The notes under the pieces: model-generated | What the model was told of the DNA's origin: nothing | The model's input: the letters and a program-made list of their open reading frames with translations, nothing else | Databases searched by the model: none | Program-made: the position numbers and the translations under genes | Origin: Bolinopsis microptera | Taxonomy: Eukaryota; Ctenophora; Tentaculata; Lobata; Bolinopsidae | DNA length: 64,000 nucleotides | Direction: 5' to 3' | NCBI RefSeq assembly: GCF_026151205.1 | Contig: NC_087077.1 | Location: 16,716,983-16,780,982 of the forward strand | Shown: positions 1 through 15,100 of the stretch, piece after piece | Numbering within the stretch: position 1 is the stretch's first letter | How the letters are laid out: every line of letters begins with the position of its first letter

Positions 1-30
1 ATTAAAATAATAATTTAATAAGAACTGCAC

Positions 31-139
31 CTGATCAGTAACTGGGGTGCAGGAATGTGTCTGGGAGAAGCCGAACTCAGGATTCTGACCGGTTACTTGG
101 CCAGTAGAGGTGGTGTCAGTGTCCAGGAAGAATCTGTAT
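31..139 (-). CDS. Kinesin-3 exon g (last in window)
   Basis: This 109-bp exon starts with the third base of an Arg codon and continues YRFFLDTDTTSTGQVTGQNP, then EFGFSQTH and PVTDQ. This is the conserved 'C.Y.F...........NP.F.....F..VT' block of the kinesin-3 C2-like region. Acceptor ATTTTTCAG, donor GTGCAGTTCT, outgoing phase 0. The gene continues beyond base 1. Confidence 0.8.
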
Positions 140-3100
140 CTGAAAAATAAGACCCGTTTTAATTAGTAGCGATGCAGTGACAAATTTGCAGTGACAAATT
201 CTAGCGCGTTTGATCGATCTTTTTATCAAAAATTATTCAATCAGATTAGGCCCAAGGATATGAGTGAGATTAATTTGTCTGATAGGTATAGGCCGGACTG
301 TGGTAAATGAAAATCTAATTAGAAGATTACAAAACAGGGGAACAGGACGAAATATCACGTATAACCGTACATATCAGTTGCAGTTGTTATAACTTAATTT
401 CTTCTAATGTTCTAGCGTTTTAAATTTGTATAAATGATGTTGAGTTTATTATTTTGAATTAGAAATATCATAATTCTTCGGTGGTAGAAATTGTGGAGAC
501 TGGAGTCTAGGCGGGGTTAACTCAATTATTACCAGTTTACCGATATGATTCTTCGATAACAGTAGTTACTGCACGATCTTCCACGTAAAATGACAGGCAG
601 CAAAATCAATTATAATTTTTCAGACATATCAATTATCATACCTATAGCAATGGTTGTGAATAGATTGGAATATTAATAGGATTTGTGGGAACTAAAAGTG
701 ACAAATGCATTTTACCTAGATTTGTCAAAAAAATAATTAGTTTTGCGTAGATCTCATTATTATTGGAGGGAAAGGCTTCCTTTCTGTATGTCATTTCTGA
801 TACCCTTAAAATGTGCTCGCTAATTTGCTTTTGAATCAGAGCAGTGAGCTTCATCAATCCAAAGATATCGACTTCACATAGGCCAACTGTTTTTCATTAA
901 ACATATACCTTTTGATGCCAATTATTGTTATGATTTGGAATTTGAAAACTTTGAAGAAAAACATCAGTTTTGAAACGGAGTTTTTAAGTTTCCAAGGTAT
1001 GATACTACAGGCCACAGGGGCACTGAGTGCCCAATTGAAATAATTCTTTCTGGTAATATGACTTACTGCCACCACTGGTTCGAGGAATTTGTCAACCCGT
1101 TAACCACTCCGTTAAACATTATGGGAATCGTTAAGGGTGCCAAATGAAGGTGTTGTGTCACGGTGTCACATAATCACCCAGTCAATTTTGCTAACGAGAT
1201 ACACAAAATGCTTGATAACTTCGTAATTTCTAATCCGTTTTGTCCCATTTTTTTCAGATCAGATGCAACATTTACTAATCAACCGCGTTTCTGAAAAAAA
1301 TTAGGCGTCTAGCATGTTCAGAGAAAACGATATAGGTGTTTAATATTGAATGGGCGCATGGTCTTAAATATTCGAATTTTCACATTTTGGCGACGGGATT
1401 CTCGAACAAGTAGGTACAGTATGCCATCTGCAAAGCAACAACTCTCAAATATAAAACACGGCGGAGGTTATATAAGACCCAACGCTGGGTACTGAATTTT
1501 GGCCCACCCTGAATGATCTGTTTGATTTTGTACATCAGCCTTTACCTAGGAATGTAAGAGCTCGAGTCAATTTCATGATGAACTCTAGTACCAATAGCAT
1601 TACCAAAATAGCTGGGTTTGTGAAATGTCAGGTTACGATTAATGAAGCATGTTTTGTTAACTTTGATCGCTGCTTTAAAATGAAGCATATAAAGGTATGT
1701 TATATAACTGCTATACTTTATCCTACCTGGCTGTTTCCCCTGTAAATGTGCCCGATTTTAAAAATGTAGTCTAATAAATCGTGTTTTGGTTTCTAGTTGA
1801 TGAGATCCTAAGTGATCATGATAATAACATCTCTATGCCCGTTAAGCGTTCACTCACTTCACAGTAAAAATTAAAGTCTGTAAAATTTACAGTGTGACTC
1901 TCTGCCGGATATCAAACAGAACCCGTAAAATCTAACTTTATAAATATAAGAACGTTTCAGATAAAAGCTATCATCATTATGGTAACTAGTAATGACTTAT
2001 AACCAGGCAGCGCTACCTTATCCAAGCACGGTGTACCTTAACCGATAGGGTTCTTTACCTTTTTGATCTCCAAACCAAACTATCTTTTATTAAATTACAC
2101 AAGGACCAGACACAACTTTTATAATGTCATTTGTCTAAGTTGCAGCAAAATTGCACCGCCGAGGTGAAAATTATTTTGACTTCTCAGTTAGTCAGTTCAT
2201 TAAATAGTCTTTCTCTTGAAAGATTTCAGTTTCTAAAGTTTTGCAATCTAATAAACGTTTTCGGATTGTGATTATCGGAAATTGGCTGGGAAATGATCCT
2301 TTTCATCGAGTCTGTCAGCACAATATTTATCGAACAGTGTCACAAAAATGCTAAAAATGTCAGTTGACCTGTTTATATAATCGTCGGCTTTCTTTGACAA
2401 ATTACGCGAAATGGTGATGGTATTTGCTCGACTCGATAACAATCGTTAACTACCTTAAATTTTGTTTTATCTTCAAACTCAAAGTTTAATTTTACCGCAA
2501 TCCTACGAGACATTTTTGAAATGGTATCATTTCTTGTTTCATCATTTGATTTTATATTTACGATTTGATAATTGTTTGTTTGTTTGAGGACCCATGACCA
2601 GCTTTTGGTACACTGGTTAATATTTACTATAATGATAGGTTCTTTCACAGTTACGCCTTCTCAAATTCTAGACCAATCATTAATACTCTGCATCTGCAGC
2701 CCAATCTTTACTATTTTGACTTACGAGATTCCCAGCCATGGAATACCTCAACTACGAAAATTTTAGTCGCGAAAACAAAGTTGGCCAACATTTTAGTCAA
2801 CGGAAGATGGACCGTACCGTCGTGAATATTTTCGTCGGAATACTGATGTTTTTCCTTTTTATCGCCATTTTCGATCATAAAATGCATTTAAATATGACCT
2901 GATTTTGAAGCCACATGACACTAAGATCTTTGTTTTCCACACACTGATACAAAATTTTATTGTTACCGGGATCTCTAGTCCTTAATGTAATGTCACTGGG
3001 CTTTTGTACAGCAAAACATGATGTCCTCTATTATTACCTTTATTCCTGGTCGAACGTCTGGCTCATGAAACGATATGACGAAGTTATGACGAAGTTCTCA

Positions 3101-6100
3101 ACTCTCAAGTAATTAGTTTATCTCGTTAGCAAAATTGATTGGGTAATCATGTGATAGCGTGCTAGGATTCCGTAATTGGGCTAACTGCACGATTCCTATA
3201 GTACGGACCTAGTGGCAACCCAATCACCTAATACCACTTAATGCAAATGATTACACCTGTTTTGCTTCATATCTCGGCCTTCTGAGAAGCTAGTGTTAGT
3301 AGGTCATAACAGAAAGGATTGTCTCAATCGGGCAGTGACTGAGCTATCAAGACCAACGTATGTAATTGTATACCGACTTTTGCCCCCCCCCCCCCCCCCC
3401 CCCCCCATGTATTTTATTTACAAAACATCTGTGCGTTAAAACACTACTTTAAAACACACTCCTAACCAAAAATTAACTGAATGACTAGGGAAAATAAATT
3501 CTAGTCTCGCACGAATATTTTCTATCGCGCAAAAGTTGTCGTTACTCATCTAGGTAACTTACCAAGTTTGTTGCCGGTCATCCTATTCCGATTTGTGTTG
3601 CCTCAATTTGTGTCGCGTTAATTTCCTAAATAACAATTACATATTTCTGATCAAGTTAAAGGGCGACACGAATGACATGAATGATTGGGTCTAGTCACGT
3701 AAGCCAGCCAATGAATTCAAAGTATTCCAATTTATTTAACCTTGATCCTACCAAATTTGGAAATTGTACAATTTCTTGTTTTATCATATTTGTATGTTGT
3801 AGACTGATTTGATAGCTTGATCTCCTTTCCAGTCTAGTTCATTTAAACAGTAGTTTTATATTCAAACCGTAACTAACCGTCGAATTTAAGACAGTCATTG
3901 TACCTGTCGTATTTACATCAGTTGTGGTATGCGTTACCATTTTGAAGGGCTGCACATTGAACTGTCGTATTTAGTTTTACCTGTCGTAAGAGGCGAATTC
4001 ACGACAGATGGATCGCCATACATCGGGTTATTGTTTCGTATGGTGCAGCTATATTTCAACCGTATTAACGATAAAATATTCTCCATCGTGTTAAGCCATA
4101 TAAACATAAATAAAGCAAATCCAATTCAGGCTTCTATGACCTCTCTCGATTTTAGCTGCTATTTCTAAGTTCATTAAAGTTAAACAGGTTTGCTAGTGAT
4201 GAAGCAAACAGTAATACTTTCAAAGAATGTTGTCCATTACTCCGTTACAATGCAGCCTCACTGCAAATTAGCGGTCACCCTATAACAGCAGGTACCAGTT
4301 ACCACCCACATCTAAACTCACAATTGAGTTTTCCAGTACGAGATTGGGCACGGGTTCTTTAAACAAAGAAACAACAGCAGCTATAATATCAGTAGTTGAT
4401 GACTAGACAGTGTTATTAATCTTGAATATTGTCCTCTGTAGTCTGTAACCAAGTTCGCTTCCGCATCTCGGAGGAGAATTTCACTCGGAATCTACCGACT
4501 CACAAACATTGGCTCTACCCTTTTGAAATTGAGTTAGATCACCACACATTGAATCCTGTACGTGCAGCTGATGTTTAATTTGTTTCGAAACCGTCCTTTA
4601 CAAAGCAAGGCTCTGAAATTTGTCGATCAAATGGAATTGGATATGCTTTCATATAATTTGTGTGGTACTATAGCAGAGCGATCTGAAAAGCATTCTTGTT
4701 ATATTTTATATCTCATAATAATATGGGTACTATTTCGCTTTATCGTTCAAAATATTCGAATATTTTGCTGCCACCGTTATACAGTTGAACTGATCAAATC
4801 ACAATGACGCTCTATAAGACTGGCTAGTACTGAGTTAAGGCGGGTAGCGTTCCCGAGATCCATCGACAACAGTTCTTACTTCTCCACAGCTTTCAGTTCT
4901 CCATCAGTCTAGCTATCTCATCTACTGACTTTACCTTATATAGTTATATCTAGCCCATTTCTAGGTCAATTAAATTCTATTGATGGATCAAATCACTAAT
5001 TATAATTTAAGTCACTAATTGGTGACATGATCTGTTCACCGTGTGATCCCTTATAACATCACCTGATGTGTAACTACCTACACCTATTATAGGCTATAGT
5101 TACTGTTAGTCCTTCCGGGCAGTAAAGCTTTTAAAGTGTTACAATTGATCGCATTGCTTGTGATAGGTAAAACGCCTCTTCCTACCCCTAAATGCCTTGG
5201 TACATGGATGCATATAAATTGCTCGTGGCAGCTTCTGTTTACAGTTAACCTATTGCGTAGACCGTGGCCCCGAGTCTGTAGCCCCTGCATTCATGCTTTT
5301 TAGGAGTCGTATGTTCCTGACTTCAATTCAATGAGCTACGAGATAAACATCGATAACATGTGAATCTCATTGTCCCGTCTTTAGCTTTATAACTTATAAA
5401 GCTATTAAGACGGGAAACACAAAAGGTAATGATCATCTCTTAATGTCATAACTTATGATGATGATCATTACCTTTTGTGTTTCATTTTGTTTTGATTCAG
5501 GACACAATGTTATATTGCAAGATCCTGAATTCTTATTCTAGGAGCAGTAACATATATCATACTATTAGTAATTACACTCTGACTCTTATAAAGCGTCATT
5601 GTAATTTGATCAGTTCAACTGTATCCTCACTCATTTTCAGATTGGATCACTCCTTGGTTGCGTTAGCAAATTGAGGTCAAGGCCCGGTTGAGATGAGTAT
5701 AACGGTGGCAGGAAAATTTTCGAATATTTTGAATGATAAAGCGAAATAATACCCATATTATTATGAGATATGAAAAATAACAAGAATGCTTTTCAGATCG
5801 CTCTGCTAGTACCAAACAAATTATATGAAAGCATACCCAATTCCATTTGATCGACAAATTTCAGAGCCTTGCTTTGTAAGGGACGGTTTCGAAACAAATT
5901 AAAGATCAGCTGCACGTACAGGATTCAATGTTTAGTGATCTAAATCAATTTCAAAGGGGTAGAGCCAATGTTTGTGAGTCGGTAGATTCCGAGTGAAATT
6001 CTCCTCCGAGATGCGGAAGTGAACTTGGTTACAGAGGACAATCCTCAAGATTAATTGTCGCTAGTTTCAACCCTGCGGGACCACGCCCATATTTCATTTT

Positions 6101-9100
6101 AGGTGAGCATGTACGGGAAATTCGTATTTCTGCAGCTTCAGAAGGGCTAGTATATAGACTTTACTGCTTTCCATAATTGAGCGATTGATAATAAGTATCT
6201 AATTAGTGTAAGTTAGACAAATTCCATTGTCTTAAAGTTATTAGATGCTACTCTCTGCTTAATTACTGACGAAATAAAACAGCGTATGATGGCAGAAAAT
6301 GGTTGATTGATATATTTCTCTGTCGCTTAATATACAGCCTCGCAGGAATCTTGCTTGAATAATTTGTTAAAAGTTTAAATATAAAATAGCACTGTTGAAA
6401 TTATTAAAACAAGCTGTGAGTGAAACAGAAATATATCAAGATTATGATATATTTCTGTTTCACTCACAGCTTGTTTTAATAATTTCAACAGTGTTATTTT
6501 ATATTTATTCCATCTGTAATATTTTGACAGCTAAAATCGAAGGTGCAAATTGGGGAACTCGCAATACACTTTCTGACACATTCTTGACATTACATATTTT
6601 ACTATTAATTTCTGAAATCATTTTGACACTTTAAGTACTTTACAGTTACCATCAACATCAAGATTTCTGACAACTAAACTGTCAGTATCGCGCACTGGTC
6701 AAGGCTAGTAAATTAGTTCATTTTATTGGACACTAATAAGTTATTATAGAGCTACCGAAGCTAACCAATCTTGCTTTGTTTGTTGAATTTAAGATATGAT
6801 TTGAGTGGGCTGATCCTAGAAAACTAGTATAGTAGCAATTTTACTGAACATTTTACGGCATAGCTTTTTGTGAACGTGAAATCATACTAAATATCTCATT
6901 AATTAACAGCCGATACAGTTTAGTTGCAATACAGTTTAGTTGCAACGTTGTACATCTGATATTATATATTTTTAATTGCAATCAGCACACGCGTCCCTTT
7001 GCTATGAACACGATTGCAAATGGCAAAACAAGCTTATCTGAAGTCAGGATATACAATAATCTTTTGATTGATTTTGCTTCTCTGATCGATGTAGTATTTA
7101 GTTCTCTTTGCGACTTTACGATTGAATGATCGAGAGCTTATACAATGTTGCATTAGATGAGAGTGTGCCGTATAATAGGCTTCAGTAGGAAGTAGAGCTA
7201 TTAGGCTGATAAAATATACTACTTGAGTTGTTGTTTAAGCTGATAACATATGTGCCCATCCTTGGAGAACCCGGTGGATGTCCTTGCTGTACGGCAGTCT
7301 TAAACAAGGAACTGAAACCGAGGGGTTCCGTTCGGGCCCTTCACACTTTGTTTCTGTCTAGTTCTAATGTACCGTCACAATAGTGACTTTAAATATACTA
7401 CAAGTTGTTGTTTCGCTTTCAAATGGCTTTTGTTAATAGTCTTCAGCTTATCAATGTTCATTCATGGAAAGAGTCTACTGTTATGAAATAAATTTGTCAA
7501 CTGAAAACAGACTACAAACCAGTGCAGTGGATGACTGCCGAGTGGGTTGTCCACAATCAGTCCCGTCTTAGATTCAGAACGTTGTTACGTTTTACTCTCT
7601 GTAGTTTGGTATTCGTCCGCTTTCGAAGTTAATACGTTACTAGACGAAAGTGAATTGTAGATTATTAGTCTCATACAAAAAATTGTACGTTAATCAACTA
7701 TGGGATTAAAAGGGTTTTTTAGATGGCGCGTCGGCCAATTGGAATTAATCTGAGAGAATAAAACATTTACAATAAAAATGCGTATAAATACAGGTCCCGC
7801 ACGTACTATAACTAAAAGCTTTGGTACGTGATGTGCTTTGGTACGTGATGTGCGATACGTGATGTGCGGGGCCTGTATTTATACGGATTGTGATTGTAAA
7901 TATTTTATTCTCTTTGATTAATTTCAACTCGCCCACACGCCGCCCAAACAAGCCCTTTTGAGACAAAGTTAATAGCTTATTCTATGGCTTATATTATTTA
8001 TTATCTTTCGTATGCTTTTAGGGCTTTGTTCCAATGATACTAGTTGTAAAACTAAATATTAGTTGCTTTTTTAAAATCTGCGATATATGCTAACTAGGTA
8101 ATTTAAATTAGGGACAAGCGGAATAAAACAGTTGCTTTAATACTCTGTGACAGTAATATAATATCCTCTTCAAAATAGCACATTTTCAAAGGGATGTCCG
8201 TACTTGCGGGTCTTAATATGAAATTATCAAACGGTGCCTGACCTGACACGTGGCCAGAATTCTCTAATAATTCCTAAGGCTCAGGTAGCACGCTTAAAGC
8301 ATGGCATGGCATGGGGTACGTCATACGTGATATCAGATTTACACAGTGGGAAATTTTAGGGTAGCCCAATTAAGGTGTCATGTCACATAATCACCCAATC
8401 ACTTTTGCCTAACAAGATAAACTAAATGCTTGATAACTCATTTATTTCAAATCCGTTTCACGTAATTTTTGCTGATCAGATGGAACGTATGATGATCTAC
8501 CGTCTCTAAAAAAATTAGGCGTCCAGCATTTTCAGAGAGAACAATATAGGTGTTTTAATAATGAATGGGCTTGGTCTAAAATACTTGAATTTTCAAATTT
8601 TGGTGACAAAATCTTAGAACCAGAAGGTAAAGAATGCTATCTGCAAAGTAACAGCTCTCAAATATAAAACACGGCGGAGCTATTAAGGCCAACGTATGTC
8701 CAGTGACTTTTGGCCCACCCTGTATAAAGTCGATTTCGAGAGAATTTTGATGAAGACCCACCCCCGGCCCCCTTGATATTAGTTAATATAACCTGTTTTT
8801 GGATGGTTTATGTATGAACAATGTTGCATTGCTGTAGCCTCTTTATTCAGCGCCTTTGGTGAATTTATCTTCATTGCAATTTCATGCTTTTAGCCCCTGC
8901 TTTTAGCACCTATGCGATAATGTGCAAACTGTATTGTGGTTTGGTTTGTAGGAGTGAGGTGGCATTTTACTTTTAAATGCTTTTAAATGCTGTGTCCAAA
9001 CAGCACGTACCTACACAATACAATTAAGAGGGCAGGGGGGGGGGTCTCTCGAAATTGATTTTATAGTTGTTTCTGATAGAGGGGAGTGATGTCTATATGC

Positions 9101-12100
9101 TGCTTTAGGTCCCATGGAAAAATATTGTTCCTATAAGCCGAAGTTATTGCTGGTCAAAGGTCAGCGCTCATGTGTAATTGTACCTATGGCGCGAGCGATT
9201 TTCAATCGCGTGCAATGAAAATCGAGTCTAAAAGTCTATCTTCTCCTACATTTTTTGAGCAATCACCTTGAAACTTTCGGGATATGTTTTAAGAACCATT
9301 TAGAATGGAATCTTTTAATGATATGTTCTAAGAACCATTTAGAATGGAATCTTTTAAATGGTCCTTAGAACATATCCTGAAAGTTTCAAGGTGATTGCTA
9401 AAAAAATGTAGAAGATAGATTTTTTCCCGATCCATGACTCAAAGTGCCGAAGGCACAAAAGAGTCAAGGACAAGGGTTAGCGATCGAGGTTTTTTTTTTG
9501 ATATGGTAGCTTTGCGACCGTGCGACCGTACGTGCGTGCCTGCCCTCGTATCGCACACTGTTATCGCCCACGTGACTACCTGCGCAAAGTTATTTTGCGC
9601 ACAAATCTGAATTAAATAATTGTTGGCGCGCGGCGCTGAACTGACCAAGTACATTATTAATTTCACAATGTACATATCCCACTAGGCACTAGTTGATAGC
9701 ATACTATTATTATTTTGAGTTACTATTACTATTTTGCACAGATCCGTGTCACTGTCGGGTGTCAGGTTGCATAAACAATAAGCATATATATACACGATTT
9801 TCAAATTCAATATGGAATTATATTAACTTGGTGGCGCTCGGCCTGTCACTCCGCTATATCTGCATGCTTATAAACAGTTAAAACTGGGATCTCCAGGTTG
9901 TATGGAATATGATAAAATACGCCATCACGGATCGGGAGATTGAGCGGCCATCCACAAAAAAAGCGGCCGCATTTCTTGTTAGACTCGAGTTTCAGGGTGC
10001 GCAATACAATTACACATGAGCGCTGACCTTTGACCAGCAATAACTTCGGCTATGAAAAACATTTTTTCATGGGACCAAAAGCAGCAGATAGATATCACTC
10101 CCCTCTATCAGAAACAACTATATAAGATCAATTTCGAGAGAAATTTCATAAAGACCCCCCCTGCACCCTTAAAACAAAAAATGCGACCGCTTTTCTTTTG
10201 TGGATGGAATATGGTATGACATCATATTGTATGGAATATGATAAAATACGCCGTCACGGATCGGGAAATTGAGCGGCCATCCACAAAAGAAAAGCAGCCG
10301 CATTTCTTGTTACCTCACTGGCCTTAAAAAAGGTGAGGATGACAGTGATTCGCTAAGGACTAGGGATGTCATCTTGCAGCTTTAAACATATATTGAATAT
10401 CATGGGGGGTCCAAGAGCGATCATAAGATATCTGAGCAATAATAAATCTGTAACCGTATTAGCTGACTCAGTAATATCCGGCCCACCAGATAAGCTGCAA
10501 CTTTACTGGAGGGCTTATTAGAAAAAAACAGAAAAATTAACTTAATTAATAAGCTGCATAATATTCTTTATTGCCCAGGTTATTGCATAAAGGAATGGTA
10601 AATAGAGCACAATGTGCAAGGTATGTGACAAAAGCGGGCTGCATTTGCGATCAGCTTATCAATTATCAATATCATGTGACCTGATCTTGGCTTACTTTTT
10701 AAGACTATTTAATAAACTTTGAAACCGACAAATATTCATTATTCCCAAAATTTCTGGTTCTTTATCGTGTTTATGATCGTCAGAGAAATTATAGCTTACA
10801 TTTTTCTTCTTCGGAACATTAACTTAAAGATTTCGGTACATATTTATATTATTGGTCGGAATCCCCGTAACATTAACAAGTTAAAGGTCTCTTTCAGTGT
10901 TGGAATCCTCGTTGTTTTATTAACAAAAGATTTACCACAAGTTTAGCCCAAAATAAAATTACTGAGCTGTTTTACTGTGGTCTGTGTCACTAAATAGCAG
11001 CAATCATTATATTTCTATTAGACGTCAGTATTCAGTAATGTTACCACTATTAGACCGACTTTAGACGTCAGAAACGTTACCACTATTAGACGGAAGTCCA
11101 TTTTGTGGATTTATATACATATATTCATAATCTTAATATCAAACTCTTTCATGATGAGTCATCATTGATGACCCTCTAATTTTCTAATTTTCCTGACAAA
11201 GTTCAGGCTCTATTTTTTATGTCAATCCGGTTTGTTCCAGTTACAGTCCAGTTACAGTTCCTAAGGCACAATAAGACGCTTGGTACGCGTTGCAGAGTTC
11301 ACAATAAATATAATAGTAATATGTTGTGTATTCTGTGTAAAATTATCTTAATCCCGGTTGGTGCGACAAGTGATATGTTGGCTATCGAAAATGTCGAAGA
11401 CGGAATAATAAAGTATTGCAGTTATTTGTGCAATAGCTGGGCAATGTCCAAGAAAGTGTGAGACTGTCCAAGAAAGTGTGAACAGGCGCTGGTGCTTGAG
11501 TTACAAATCGTATGGAGGTGTTAGTTCAGACCGCGGTGTCCCGTGATGAGGTGCACTGCAGCCCTGTATTTCTGTCTGTTGTTACTGAGTGTAGTGTTAA
11601 GGTTTTTTAATGGTGGTAGCATGTTTGGAACCCGGTGTCATCGTTTGGGCTCTCTAAGGAAATTTCTTTAAAAAATTTCTAGCATATGTTTCTCCAATCA
11701 GCAAGGCTTTTGCTCGTACAGAAATCGATTTGATGACTCATAACAGAATAAAATATTTTAGCCTGAACTATATAATTTTTTGTGTCAAGCTGAACCGGAC
11801 CAGACTTCTCAATTATCTATTGGTTTATCATAGAACAAACCTCAATAACTCACCACATATTGGTACATTTAACAATCACACAATTTACACGTGCGATCAC
11901 ACACGAAGAAATCTTTGAATGAAGATAGAGAATATCTGTACGATAATTTCTAATTTTCTTTTTTCTGTCCGTGATGAATCTTTGTTCGGCGAAACTAACA
12001 AAGATTAATCACAAGTTAAGCTAAACATAAGACTATCGGACTGCGATGAATGGTGCCTTGTACCACCCTGTGGCATCATTAAAATATATCAAATCTGTTA

Positions 12101-15100
12101 CATCGCTTAAACGTTCATTGTCTGGGTTTTATTTATGGTTTAAATGTTGTAATGTTTGAACTTTGATAACCGTGACGTACCATATAATTGCCCATTAATT
12201 CTTCACAAATCTGATCAAACACACGATGCAGATTGCAGGTTCCCTTTAATCATTATTTGACTTGATTTGTAAGCATTATTTGCTTATTTGATCTCAGAGG
12301 ATTTTGTTGAATCGCGTGATCAATGAAGGCTTTATTAAAAACTCGCTTTATGTTCGATTTTTAATCACATACTGATTTTAAAATAGAACCTAGCACATAA
12401 ATTAGTATGTTGAACAAGTACAAAGTATTCATAGTGAAGTTATGACAAACCTGCAGAACACGTTCTCAAAACGTTTTGGTATGCCTCTAGCGTAGGGGAT
12501 CTTCAGGGAGAATCTAAGCGGCTGTCCGACCTGCATGATACAACTTTGTTAGTTCTATTAATACCAACAAGCTAAATATAACAATTAGACTAGCTTTTGA
12601 CAAGTTTGGTTTCCACCTGGTAACACACTTTTGCAGTCCAGCGAGATGATTTTAAAGATAGCATTACACGTGACATATCATGTAGGTGTTTTTGATCTCA
12701 AACAAATATACATCGATTTTGGTATCAAATTGTAAGTTTTTGTGATTAGATTGATTTTAGGGCCTGTCGTGATATCTTGGATCAAATTAGTTCCACTGGT
12801 ATCAGGTAGTACTCCTCATTCAAAGGTCAGTAGTTGAAGTTACGTTTAGGTAGCTGGTTGTATTCAAAGAGATGGCCAAGATCGGGAGCCAAGGGACCTG
12901 GAGCCCTGCTCATTCATTAGGTCTGTAGGGCGACAATCACTAGAACTAGTAACTCCTGCTTCTTCTACAGCAACCTTTTTCGTGTTCTTCAGTGACTCAT
13001 TCACCACAATTCTCTGTCTGTCGTAGCATGTCTGATTAATCTAACGTTGCCCTCATAGATAAGGAGACTATCAGAGGTTGAACTGGACAAAGATGGTAGT
13101 TGGCTGATTAAAAGGTAATAAAGCGGAACAGGATTAATTAGAAATCAGATAGGGAAGATTATTTGTGCTCGAGATGCAAGGTTAAATTATGACTTGTTTA
13201 AAAAAATGTCAAAACGAGATTAATCCTCTCCGGCTCAAAATATACTCAAATTGAATAGGTTCAAGGAGCATAATATTTCCTTCAGCCCCAATTAAGTTAT
13301 TGACTTTTTTAATACCGAATTGCAGTCACGTGCACGTCTTGTGTCCGGTTGCGCAGACATCGTCTCAAAGTGGCGATGGTTTTTTATAATATAATCCACT
13401 TTATTTCTGTTTGCTACGTTGTCATTTTGGCGGAGAAATTATGTTTGATGATAACAGAATCCCAGGCAAATGTGATTTTTCATTCTGTATCAATTTGCAC
13501 TCGGCAGCGCCTCGTTCAATTAATAGTGTAACGAATTGTACGCAGTTAGATTATCGTATATTATGTGATTATATCAAATGTGTTATTTGTTCAATATTTA
13601 TATAGCGCTTTGTAGTATATAATACAATCTAGATCTTACTAACAACTGAGTGTGAATGCGGCTAAACACCAAAGCACCAACTTGTAGTGATCAATTGTCT
13701 CAATCAGTTCCCTCCTCTCATTAAAGATTATATAATATTCACATAGCTCAACAGCATGAGATAAGTGGAAAACAACTAACAGGCTAACTCGACTAAGGAG
13801 CTAACAGAATGTACATTTATTTCTCCTCTGTAGTTGCGATCTTAACTATTAAAACGACGACTTTAATTATACAAAATATTTCGGACGTTCGACATCTCAA
13901 TTAAATTAGTCTCAATCAGTACAAGGTATGGTGCACCGATTTAAAATTGACAGTCGAGTTCGAATCTCCGATAATTATTCTAGAGGGCCTCATGCGGATG
14001 CCTCATAGTGCTTTTGCTCGAACGCTTGGAACTTTGCGCATATTTACATACAAACATATTTTTGAGCGAACAATCGATTAAAAATAGTATAGTCCGGTAA
14101 TGATTGGATTGACTCTCATGTGTATTTCAATGAACTGAATTCTCTAAAAAACTTTCAATCCAAATCAGTGCACTACAATATAAATGGGTACCAATCCCTA
14201 CGTCGACTGTCTTCTTCTGTTTTTTGTGATGCTTCTTTCCCTTACAGTAACCATGGCGCAGTTGTATCGGCTACTAGTGTATTAACCAAAATAGTTTCGC
14301 TATATTGAGATCAAGGGTCGACCGAGGGCAGGATTTGCTACCGAGGCCGAGGAAATTTTGCTTTGATACAACCGAGGCCGAGGCAAACCGAAAAATCGCT
14401 ATTCCTCGGTAAAACCGAGGAAGAGGCCTAGGACTCGGTCGACCCTTAAAATCTTCAACATTTCGTCGAGGCCGAGGAATAGCAACTTAATTTTTAACCG
14501 AGGCCGAGGCAAACCGAAGAATTGTGCTCCTGACCGAGGCCGAGGAAAATCGCTATTCCTCGGTAAAACTGAGGCCGAGGTCGAGGACTCGGTCGACCCT
14601 TGATTGAGATAAATATATTATATATTAAATGATATATCGATAGGCACTAGTAGGAACCGACCGGAATAGGCTTTTGGCTGCCGGACCGGATTTTGCCGGA
14701 TATCAATCTATTATCCGGTTAGCCGGATTTTGCCGGACCGGAACCGGTTGTTAGGAAGGGCAATAATAAGGCTGCCGGAACTTGCCGGAAAATTTAAATT
14801 AATCCTTATTATTGTGCTTTTGTCATTATCAACTATGATATTAATTCTACTAAGCCATAGTTTGTAATTACACGATAAGTTTTGCATTCCTAAGAGCAAT
14901 TTAATACAACCACACCGATGATATTTCCTGTTTAGGCCTAGCAGTAGACATTCACATAGGTCAAATATCAAATCAACAAGCAGTACGTTGTAACCAGAGT
15001 AAACAAGTAGTAACAAGAGTAGACAAGTTATTATCAGAAATGATATGCAATTGGCATATCCTGTCGGCTGACGGACAACTAGGAACCTTTCAATTTTACC

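Larger units (their letters stand above)
140..12450. other. Kinesin intron f-g (12.3 kb), repeat-filled
   Basis: No coding exon was recognised here. It holds several repeat families listed separately (copies at 1131 and 8359, inverted repeats at 4.4-6.1, 6.4 and 7.7 kb, a TTAA element at 9.0-10.2 kb, a LINE scrap at 11.4 kb). I see nothing specific in 140-1130, 1512-3100, 3410-4400, 6510-7700, 7950-8350, 10315-11400 or 11600-12450. Confidence 0.6.

Noticed and set aside
6376-6507. microRNA precursor
   Set aside because: 62 paired bases with one mismatch exceed normal animal precursors; a foldback fits better without small-RNA evidence.
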